Assembly: GCA_958450325.1 (NCBI GenBank)
Contig: OY288239.1
Location: forward strand, 44,733,811-44,797,810
Reading direction: 5' to 3'
Length of the DNA: 64,000 nt
Origin: Agrostemma githago
Taxonomy: Eukaryota > Streptophyta > Magnoliopsida > Caryophyllales > Caryophyllaceae
Shown: piece after piece, positions 53,359 to 61,503 of the stretch
Position numbering within the stretch: position 1 is the first letter of the stretch
How the letters are laid out: every line of letters starts with the position of its first letter
Notes under the pieces: model-generated
The model's database searches: none
Seen by the model: only the letters and a program-made list of their open reading frames with translations
Told to the model about the DNA's origin: nothing
Translations under genes and position numbers: made by a program

Positions 53359-54153
53359 TGATGTGAGTTAATATGAACTTTGAAACGAGAATGTGAAGAA
53401 TGATTAGTATTCTGAAATGGACGTAAATAAAGTAACCAAAACAGATTGTAAGGATAGTTTGAGGATGAATAAACCGTAACCAAAGGATAGTATGCTTAGT
53501 GAAGTAGACCTATACTTCAACAAAGCGGATGCTAAATCAAACACGCGATTGAAGTAGCGAGTTTAGAGCTTGTAACCCGACTCACTCTAGACTTTGTCTT
53601 GTAAGCAACAAGGACGTAAAAGAAAGCTTAGCTTTACTCAGTTTTGTGATTTCAATCTTGGATGTTTTATTCCTTCAAATAGATGGCTATATATAGCTTA
53701 CAAATGACCCTATACCCGGCTGGTTAGGGTGACAATAACAAAGCTTACACTTATGTGAACTAGGAGCTAATAACAAAGCTATGTAGACTAGGAGCTAATA
53801 ACAAAGCTATGTAAACTAGGAGCTAATAACAAAGCTTTAACAAGGAGTAATGAGGCGCGGCACACTATGTGAACATGGAGCCAAAAACAAAGCTAACTAT
53901 GAGAACACAATCAGCCCATAATCATCCTCATAACTTCAGTACACTCCCCATGCTTGAATGAGTGTGAACCCAAGTTAATGCCTTCGAATTACCTTGACTA
54001 ATTGCTCCTTTATTCAGCCCACACACGAGCTAGCTCCACAATTGAAGTAGGCACACCACTAAGCTTGTAGGAGGTGCTAGTGTAGTTGAACTAAGACTAA
54101 TAGGGGCTAAGGTGACTTCATTGAACTCTTTAGTAGCTTCTTGATTCGGATCA
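53359..54153 (-). repeat. E5 3' LTR (795 bp)
   Basis: Element-strand TGATCCGAATCAAGAAGC...AACTCACATCA; the first part encodes the end of the ORF. Confidence 0.9.
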
Positions 54154-56483
54154 TCTCCTCCCCCTTGAAAAGGAATTGTCCTCAATTCTGAAATGCCATC
54201 TTCATCAAGGTAAGGAGCAAGATCTCTCATTTTGAGTGTGGCACGAGCTTCATAACCATCCGGCAACTTCATCTCACAAACATTGTTGTTTCCCTTGTAT
54301 GGAGCTTCTGCTTGGGGCATCAATCTGTTCTTTCTTTTGCTAGCTTCATCCTTTGTGTAGCAAACACTGAGGTGCGTTATTATGGAGAATGGCAAGTACT
54401 CTCTTGGTTTGAGGGGACTCTTTGGGAAAGGACTTGTCAAGTATTTGCTCACGATGCTTAGAATACTCCCTTGTGTCTTTAACAAAAGGAAGTGCTCCTT
54501 TAACGTCTCTAAGGTCTTGGTTATGCCACAACACCCAGCTGATCCTCCTCCTTGAGCTTCTCTAGTTATATACTCCGAAATAGGATGTTTTGGGACACAA
54601 AGATGGTTCCCTTCAAGAAGAAGATCGTCCTGCAAAAGAACTTCATCAAAAGTATTAAGAGTATTAGCCTTGCACTTGGTGAGTACATCAGCCTCCGTGG
54701 AGTAATAGTCCTTCAAGGTCTTAAGTCCAAGCGTGCTTGCATCTAAAGTGTATGAGTGAGACAAAACATTAGCCATGACTTTATTCTTCCCATCTTTATC
54801 CTGTAAGAGTCCATGATCTCCCTTAGGTACCAAACAAGTTGGTATCTTACTAGGAATGACAACACCTGGTTTCTTTAGCCACTCTTCCAATTGTTTCCCT
54901 TCACAACCACTATTGACCTTAACTGGTTCCTCTTTAGTGGCTTTGACGGCATCAAACTCCCCCTGTTCTATAGCATGTACTCCCACATTTTTACTAGCAA
55001 ACATTGAGAGGTTGGGTTTCCCGACTCGATTGGCTAACATGTTACATACGTTTTGAGGTGTCATGGGCTTGAGTACAATTTTCTTTCCCTTATCACTCAA
55101 TTCATACTCATTTCTTCTCCCATGGTGAACTACGTCCCTATCAAACTGCCAAGGACGGCCTAAAAGTATGTGACAAGCATCCATAGGAATAACATCACAC
55201 AAAACCTCATCAACGTAGGAACCCATGGTCAAGCCAACCCTCACTTGTTTAGTGACCCTTACTTTGTTCCCGTTGTTTAACCAATGTAGTGCATGAGGGT
55301 TAGGGTGATTAGTAGTAGCTAGACCTAGTTTGTCTACCATTTCAGTTGAGGCAACGTTGGTACAACTACCTCCATCAATGATTAAACTACACCATTTGTC
55401 TTTAAGTTGACACTTAGTATGGAATAGTTGGTCTCTTTGTTCTGTGTCATGTTGAATGGGGTTAGCATGTAGAGTACATAGTACTAAGAGCGTGTCATAA
55501 GCCGGGGGTTCATATGCCTCAATATCTGTTTCTTCCTCTTCCTCTCCCTCATTAACATTGAAAACAGCTCCTATACGTTGTTCCTCTTCCCATATTTCAT
55601 CCCTAATGGTGATTACTTCTCTTAAGGTCACAACTCTTTTATTGGGACAAGCGTTTTTGTAGTGACCAAACCCTTGACACTTGAAACAACGTACTTTGGA
55701 AAGACTAGTTTCAGTGGGTGTTTTGGGAGTAGATTGGGGTGGGGCTGCGGGGTTATTCTTATTAATGAAGGGTTGATTAGTATTAGTAGAATTGACCTTA
55801 TTAACTTCATCCGTTCGTGGCCAAGTATGACTCTTACTAGATTCACCCTCAAGTTTTCCCTTCCCTTGTGCCTCAATTTTTAGACACAACCCACACAAAG
55901 TATCAAAATTAGAGTATGGGCATAAATCAACCGTATTAGCAATACTACGATTTAGCCCACGTAAGAACCTAGCCATTTTTATCTCTTCGTTTTCTTCTAC
56001 TTCCCCCATTAGAACTAAGTTCTCAAATTCTTCAATGTACTCACTAACACTCATTCTTCCTTGTTCAAGGTTAGCAATCTTTTTGTATAAGGATAACTTG
56101 TGCGTAGTTGGAACATACCTCTTACGTAGTTTACGTTTTAAGGACTCCCAAGAAGAAATCTTACCCTTTCCATTTCTGGTGCGTTGTACCTTAAGCCCTT
56201 CATACCAAAGGGAAGCTCCCTTGCTCAGCTTTAGGATGGCATATTTGCACCTCTCCTCGTCCTCCAAGTCCTTGAAGTCAAAGAGCTTTTCCATGTTTCT
56301 CTCCCATTCCAAGTAAACTTCAGGATCAGTCCCACCATTGAACTCAGGAAGTTCATTCACTTTGATCTTGTCCACCGGTTCCCTCCTTGCTTGGAAACGA
56401 GAATTCTTGGGCTGGTAGTTCTCCAACGCCCTCTTTAGGTGTTCCAAGAAGCTAGGGTCTTCAAAGTTCACAACTCCTGCCAT
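54030..56483 (-). CDS. E5 gag-protease polyprotein with integrase relics (817 codons)
   Basis: Starts MAGVVNFEDPSFLEHLKRAL at 56483. Gag domain (KLSKGASLWYEGLKVQRTRN, MSVSEYIEEFENLVLMGEVE), CCHC knuckle CFKCQGFGHYKNAC, and protease with LIIDGGSCTNVAST and HILLGRPWQFDRDVVHHG. After that come recognisable scraps of the lost pol: GGGSAGCCGITKTLETLKEH (compare HGGRLAGHFGITRTLEVLKE of E7 integrase), SKRKNRLMPQAEAPYKGNNN, LPDGYEARATLKMRDLAPYL and ELRTIPFQGGGDDPNQEATK. RT, RNase H and the integrase core are gone. The frame runs about 40 codons into the 3' LTR and stops at 54030. The open frame after such a large deletion suggests selection for Gag-protease or very recent origin. Confidence 0.9.
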   Translation of the reverse strand: MAGVVNFEDPSFLEHLKRALENYQPKNSRFQARREPVDKIKVNELPEFNGGTDPEVYLEWERNMEKLFDFKDLEDEERCKYAILKLSKGASLWYEGLKVQRTRNGKGKISSWESLKRKLRKRYVPTTHKLSLYKKIANLEQGRMSVSEYIEEFENLVLMGEVEENEEIKMARFLRGLNRSIANTVDLCPYSNFDTLCGLCLKIEAQGKGKLEGESSKSHTWPRTDEVNKVNSTNTNQPFINKNNPAAPPQSTPKTPTETSLSKVRCFKCQGFGHYKNACPNKRVVTLREVITIRDEIWEEEQRIGAVFNVNEGEEEEETDIEAYEPPAYDTLLVLCTLHANPIQHDTEQRDQLFHTKCQLKDKWCSLIIDGGSCTNVASTEMVDKLGLATTNHPNPHALHWLNNGNKVRVTKQVRVGLTMGSYVDEVLCDVIPMDACHILLGRPWQFDRDVVHHGRRNEYELSDKGKKIVLKPMTPQNVCNMLANRVGKPNLSMFASKNVGVHAIEQGEFDAVKATKEEPVKVNSGCEGKQLEEWLKKPGVVIPSKIPTCLVPKGDHGLLQDKDGKNKVMANVLSHSYTLDASTLGLKTLKDYYSTEADVLTKCKANTLNTFDEVLLQDDLLLEGNHLCVPKHPISEYITREAQGGGSAGCCGITKTLETLKEHFLLLKTQGSILSIVSKYLTSPFPKSPLKPREYLPFSIITHLSVCYTKDEASKRKNRLMPQAEAPYKGNNNVCEMKLPDGYEARATLKMRDLAPYLDEDGISELRTIPFQGGGDDPNQEATKEFNEVTLAPISLSSTTLAPPTSLVVCLLQLWS

Positions 56484-56508
56484 GCTTTATGTCTAATAGA
56501 TGACCAAA

Positions 56509-56520
56509 GCTCTGATACCA
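56509..56520 (-). other. E5 primer-binding site (initiator-Met tRNA)
   Basis: TGGTATCAGAGC, four bases after the 5' LTR. Confidence 0.95.
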
Positions 56521-56524
56521 CTAA

Positions 56525-57320
56525 TGATGTGAGTTAATATGAACTTTAAAACGAGAATGTGAAGAATGATTAGTATTCTGAAATGGACGTAAATAAAGTA
56601 ACCAAAACAGATTGTAAGGATAGTTTGAGGATGAATAAACCGTAACCAAAGGATAGTATGCTTAGTGAAGTAGACCTATACTTCAACAAAGCGGATGCTA
56701 AATCAAACACGCGATTGAAGTAGCGAGTTTAGAGCTTGTAACGCGACTCACTCTAGACTTTGTCTTGTAAGCAACAAGGACGTAAAAGAAAGCTTAGCTT
56801 TACTCAGTTTTGTGATTTCAATCTTGGATGTTTTATTCCTTCAAATAGATGGCTATATATAGCCTACAAATGACCCTATACTCGGCTGGTTAGGGTGACA
56901 ATAACAAAGCTTACACTTATGTGAACTAGGAGCTAATAACAAAGCTATGTAGACTAGGAGCTAATAACAAAGCTATGTAAACTAGGAGCTAATAACAAAG
57001 CTTTAACAAGGAGTAATGAGGCGCGGCACACTATGTGAACATGGAGCCAAAAAAAAAAGCTAACTATGAGAACACAATCAGCCCATAATCATCCTCATAA
57101 CTTCAGTACACTCCCCATGCTTGAATGAGTGTGAACCCAAGTTAATGCCTTCGAATTACCTTGACTAATTGCTCCTTTATTCAGCCCACACACGAGCTAG
57201 CTCCACAATTGAAGTAGGCACACCACTAAGCTTGTAGGAGGTGCTAGTGTAGCTGAACTAAGACTAATAGGGGCTAAGGTGACTTCATTGAACTCTTTAG
57301 TAGCTTCTTGATTCGGATCA
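56525..57320 (-). repeat. E5 5' LTR (796 bp)
   Basis: Pairs with 53359-54153. Differences noted include TTTAAAAC/TTTGAAAC, AACGCGACTC/AACCCGACTC and an A-run length change. Confidence 0.9.
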
Positions 57321-58870
57321 GCTGCTGAGATGCGGCCGGCGTATACTCCATCTGTGTGGAGGTGCCTAGATGCGCTGGGGGAGGTGTGAAGTAGATACCG
57401 TGTGCATTTCCAACACCATACACACCTCCTTTCTTATACCCCGAGACGACCTTGAAAAAAGTCTGATTCGGGTCGACTTCGGTAGCATCAGGAGCAGTCT
57501 CGAGGTTCGCTAGCTCCTCTTGGTAGGCATCCTGCGTACACAACAATGATTTCAATTCAAGTTATTATTAGATGAAATCATTAAAGATAGTTATCTACCA
57601 CCTAAAGTATAGACAAAGTTGATTTATTTGAAATAGTAAGTACTCACCCAGATTGCCTGATCTTTCCTCGTCATAAAAGTAGTACCTTCTTCGTCGGTCT
57701 TCCCGTGCATGTCCAGGAATATCTCCGGCGCGGTGGCGTCCTCCCGAGTTCAGCTGCTAGCTATTAAATGAGTACGAACGTTAGGCGAATATATATTATG
57801 TGAGCATAGTTTATGATTATTCAAGTAAGAGTACGATATAGTATAAATCATACTCTCATGACACGACGAAACGAAGACCGAGAACCTCGATGATGTGTCG
57901 GGTCGGCCTTCCCCTCCTTCTCGCAGTTCTTCATTTTGTTTCTCTATGCCCTCTCCGATCTGACATTGAAGTCCTTGTCGTCGTGGGACTTAACCCACCT
58001 CTCCAACGCTTCACCTGAAATATGACGACACTAATATATATTATTAGTTAATACAGTAAAAGATTGAAGTTAGATTGTTTGTTAAAATTGAGTAATATAA
58101 CAAAACTACACCTTTCAGGTCTTTGAGCGCAGTCCCTCGGGTGTGGCGTTTGTTCATTACGTCAGCGAAATGTCATGTGCAAGTCTCGTTATACCGCTCC
58201 CACACCCTTCCTTCCAACTCTGGCTTCCAAGCGAACTTCAACTACACAATCAAGGCGGATTATTAATTAGTAACAGAAATATTTACAAAGTCTACATTAT
58301 AAATTCAAAACTCGGTAACAAAAACAATCCACGTACCCGGAAGTTGTTGAACCACCACTCCCGTAAGTCCATCGGTACCTGAGTCCAGCAGGCATACCCC
58401 TGCTCTTTGTCGGCCATGTAGCTGGCAGTACAGCCTGTGGTGACGACCCCATGCAGAAACCTGCACCGAGTCGAGAAGCACATATACGTACGAAATATTA
58501 TAAGATGTATGTAGTCCAAAAATTCATATGTTACAAAAGAATTGACATGTTAGATTATATTACCATACGAGCCCAGGGTCGATTATCACCCGACCGTTCT
58601 CGTCCTTATCTAGCTCCTACTTCTGCCCCTGCTGCTGCTCCTCATCGTTCTGCTCCGGTCCCGTTTCGAGGACCTGTTCCTCCTCCTCCTGCTGCGAGGT
58701 GGATGTGTGCACAGACCTACTTCCTCCGCCACGTCTCCTTGTCGATCTACCGCCTACCATTATCTTAACCTTGCAACAAATTAGCAACAATTAGCAATTA
58801 CGAACTAACTTGATTGAAATAATGTACAAAATAAGTAACACAATGATCAATATGATTAACCTACTACAAC

Positions 58871-59623
58871 TGATCCGAATGAAGAAGCAACAACAAACCA
58901 AGAGTTCAATGAACTCACACTAGCTCCAAATGGTCCTAGTCCAACCCCCTTAGCCCCTCCTTCAAGTCTAGTAGTGTGCCTTCTTCAAGTGTTGAACTAG
59001 CTCGTGCGAGCACCTACTTGGACCGAATAAAAGAGCAAGAACATAGATTGCTCTAATCTGATTTACAAGTCAAATAATCAAGACCATATGGATACATTAA
59101 CCTGGGTTCACACTCATCAAACCTCTCATGCAAACAAGGGCTGTGCATCTGATTTAGTAGGCTGAATGTGTTCCCATTGATGCATTGTATCTAGTTGTCT
59201 AAGTTCTTTAACCTTTCTTTGTTTGTATCACCCTCTTTAAGAGGCTTGACTATTCTGGTTGGCCTCTCTTTGGGGACGTTTGTAAGCTATAAATAGCCAC
59301 CCATTTGATGAATAAAGCATTCAACTTTCATCAAACAAATCTGAGTTAAGCTTTGCTTTCCTTTTCGTCTTTGTAGTTCACAAGACAAAGTATTAGACTT
59401 AGTCGCGTTACAAGCTCTATACTCGCTATTTCAATCGAGTGTTTGAATTAGCACCCGCTTTGTTGAGGTATAGGTCTATCTCACTTAGCACACTATCCTT
59501 GGTTACATCCTACAATTCCTTTACAGCAACTATCTCAATCTGATTTCGTTGCTTGGTTTTGTTTATTTCATATTACTATCAATCTCCAAATAACTTGTTC
59601 AAAGTTCATTTTAACTCACATCA
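58871..59623 (+). repeat. E6 5' LTR (753 bp)
   Basis: E-family termini. The middle (59100-59300) resembles the solo LTR at 24297-25111 (CAAACAAGGGC, AGAGGCTTGACTATTCTGGT), so this LTR is a different subtype from E2/E5. Confidence 0.9.
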
Positions 59624-59987
59624 TTAGTGGTATCAGAGCTTTGGTCTTCCTAAGACGTAAGGCATGGCAGGAGGAGTGAACTTTGACGACCCTAACCTCT
59701 TGGAGCACTTAAAGAAAGCATTGGAGAACTACCAGCCCATGAATTCTCGTTTCCAAGCAAGAAGAAAGCCGGTGGACAGAATCAAAGCGAACGAACTCCC
59801 TGAGTTCATTGGAGGTACTGATCCTGAAATTTATTTGGAACGGGAAAGAAACATTGAGAAGCTCTTTGATTTCAAAGACTTGGAGGACGAGGAGAGGTGC
59901 AAGTACGCAATTCTGAAGCTAAGCAAAGGGGCTTCTCTTTGGTATGAAGGGCTGAAAATACAACGCACCAGGGATGAAAAGGGTAAG
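58871..59987 (+). mobile_element. E6: E-family element, 5' end only, cut by E7
   Basis: 5' LTR 58871-59623 (753 bp, TGATCCGAATGAAG...ACTCACATCA), primer site TGGTATCAGAGC at 59628-59639 and the first 108 codons of gag. E7 is inserted at 59988. The element continues beyond the window. Left flank is ACAAC in CACTA2. Confidence 0.9.
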
Positions 59988-59990
59988 TGA
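59664..59990 (+). pseudogene. E6 gag N-terminal fragment
   Basis: MAGGVNFDDPNLLEHLKKAL, then FKDLEDEERCKYAILKLSKG and LWYEGLKIQRTRDEKGK. The stop TGA at 59988-59990 is the first codon of the E7 LTR. Starts 25 bases after the primer site, like all family members. Confidence 0.9.
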
Positions 59991-60757
59991 TCCGAATGAA
60001 GAGACTAAGGAGTTCAATGAAGTAACACTAGCTCCTATTAGCTCGAGTCAAGCCATACTAGCACCTCCTACTAGCCTAGTAGTATGCCTTCTCCAAGTAC
60101 TAAGTTAGCTCACTAGGGAGCTGAATAAAGGAGTAAAGAAGTCAAGGTTGATTATGGGCTGATTGATAACTTCGTATTTAGCTCCATGTTCACATGGTGT
60201 GTACACTCAAGCTTTGTTGTTGGCTCCATGTTCACACAAGACTCCACGGCTGGTTACTCTTGGTGGAGCTTTGGTTTTAACTCCCTAGCTTTGGTTTTAG
60301 CTCCATGTTTACATTAGCTTTGTTATTAGCTCCCTACTTTGTAATTAGCTCCATGTTCACATAGCTTTAGTCTTTGTTTTTGTCACCCTAAACCAACCGG
60401 TTTAAGGGCTCTTGTAGGCTATATATAGCCGGTCATTTGAAGGAATAAACATCATCCAATTTGCAAATTAAAACTTGAGTAAAGCTAAGCTTTCTGTTTC
60501 GTCCTTGTAGTTTACAAGACAAAGTCTAGAGTAAGTCGCGTTACAAGCTCTAAACTCGCTATTTCAATCGAGTGTTTGATCTAGCAACCGCTTTGTTGAA
60601 GTATAGGTCTACTTCACCTAGCATACTATCCTTTGTTACGGTTCATTCATCCATAAAACTATCCTTTCTTTCTGTTTTGGTTACTCATTCACGTTCCATT
60701 TCAGAATACTAATCCATCTTTACATTCTTGTTTCAAAGTTCATATCAACTCACATCA
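59988..60757 (+). repeat. E7 5' LTR (770 bp)
   Basis: TGATCCGAATGAAGAGAC...AACTCACATCA. Contains the perfect 14-bp palindrome GGCTATATATAGCC at 60417-60430 at the expected TATA position. Confidence 0.95.
60417..60430 (+). promoter_or_regulatory. Palindromic TATA element of the E-family LTR
   Basis: GGCTATATATAGCC is its own reverse complement and holds TATATATA. It is conserved with small changes in all E-family LTRs seen (for example GGCTATTTATAGCC in E2). It is likely the core promoter. AATAAA about 20 bp downstream (60444-60449) could be a polyadenylation signal. Confidence 0.55.
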
Positions 60758-60761
60758 TTAG

Positions 60762-60773
60762 TGGTATCAGAGC
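60762..60773 (+). other. E7 primer-binding site (initiator-Met tRNA)
   Basis: TGGTATCAGAGC, four bases after the LTR end. Confidence 0.95.
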
Positions 60774-60798
60774 TTTGGTCATCCATTTAGACGTAAGC

Positions 60799-61503
60799 AT
60801 GGCAGGAGTTGTGAACTTTGAAGAATCAAGCACCATTTGTCTTTCTAAGTCCCATGGCGCATCTGGTCCGGAAGTCTACTTGGGAGAGAAGAAGGAAGAA
60901 AGAAAAGACTATGAGCTTCCAACTTATGGTAATGTTTTAGTACTACGTACACTACATGCTAACCCCATCCCACACAACACCGAACAAAGAGACCAACTTT
61001 TTCACACAAAATGTCTAGTTAATACCAAATGGTGTAGTTTGATTATTGATGGAGGTAGTTGTACGAATGTGGCCTCTACTGAAATGGTAGCTAAGTTAGG
61101 TCTAACCACTACCAATCACCCTAAACCGTATGCATTACATTGGTTAGATAATGAAAACAAAATCAAGGTCACAAAACAAGTAAGAGTAGGCTTAACTATG
61201 GGGTCTTATGTCGATGAGGTTCTTTGTGATGTTATCCCTATGGATGCTTGTCATATACTTTTGGGGCGTCCTTGGCAGTTTGATAGGGATGTGGTACACC
61301 ATGGTAGAAAGAATGAATACGAATTGAGGGATAAGGGAAAGAAAATCATTCTAAAACCTATGACTCCCCAAGCTGTTAGAGCTATGACCACCAACAAAGC
61401 TAAGAAACCTAACCTCACCATCTTTGCAAGCGAGAGTGAAGTAGAACAGGCTTTACAAGGGGGGGAACGTGTATTTGTCATGATGGCTAAGAAAGACCCG
61501 TAG
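60799..61503 (+). pseudogene. E7 protease ORF with Gag deleted
   Basis: MAGVVNFEESSTICLSKSHG keeps the family start. A short GPEVYLGEKKEE matches the segment that precedes the Gag domain in E2. The frame then jumps to DYELPTYGNVLVLRTLHANP, so about 270 codons with the Gag domain and zinc knuckle are missing in frame. Retropepsin motifs are complete: LIIDGGSCTNVAST, VDEVLCDVIPMDACHILLGR, VVHHGRKNEYEL. It ends EQALQGGERVFVMMAKKDP and TAG at 61501-61503. The next codons in the neighbouring frame (VEVESRLGGKPLEELL) continue the polyprotein, so a one-base loss near 61498 separates it from pol. Confidence 0.85.

Larger units (their letters stand above)
53359..57320 (-). mobile_element. E5: gag-protease-only Ty3/gypsy element in CACTA2
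   Basis: LTRs 53359-54153 (795 bp) and 56525-57320 (796 bp) differ at only a few bases, so it is young. Flanks GCCGC (53354-53358) and GCTGC (57321-57325) are a 5-bp duplication with one change. The primer site is 56509-56520 and the polypurine tract is next to 54153. One open ORF fills it. It interrupts an exon of CACTA2. Confidence 0.95.
53130..58760 (-). pseudogene. CACTA2 Ptta/En/Spm-type transposase-associated protein, split by E5
   Basis: Exons on the minus strand: 58760-58564 (MVGGRSTRRRGGGSRSVHTS...GRVIIDPGLVW), 58460-58337 (REWWFNNFR), 58241-58112, 58014-57854, about 57740-57660 (EIFLDMHGKTDEEGTTFMT), 57535-57321 (VVSGYKKGGVYGVGNAHGIY), and after E5 53358-53130 (coiled coil HLTQQQQQLKEHAEHIKKMQ, end GASASFLVS). 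Order and motifs parallel CACTA1, including GRVIID/GRLIIG before the first intron. Stops at 58617-58619, 58173-58175 and 57944-57946 kill it. Confidence 0.75.
52490..58870 (-). mobile_element. CACTA2: CACTA transposon, right end outside window
   Basis: Starts CACTACAAGAATAGATGTCC. The subterminal block 52500-52850 repeats GGCGTCCACAGTCAGACG-type words in both orientations. A minus-strand Ptta/En/Spm-type gene spans 58760-53130. E5 (53359-57320) splits the last exon and E6 is inserted at 58871, so the other TIR must lie beyond 64000. The main transposase was not seen. Confidence 0.85.

Noticed and set aside
59628..59639. tRNA gene signal (TGGTATCAGAGC, many copies)
   Set aside because: Only 12 bases complementary to the initiator-Met tRNA end; they are primer-binding sites beside LTRs.
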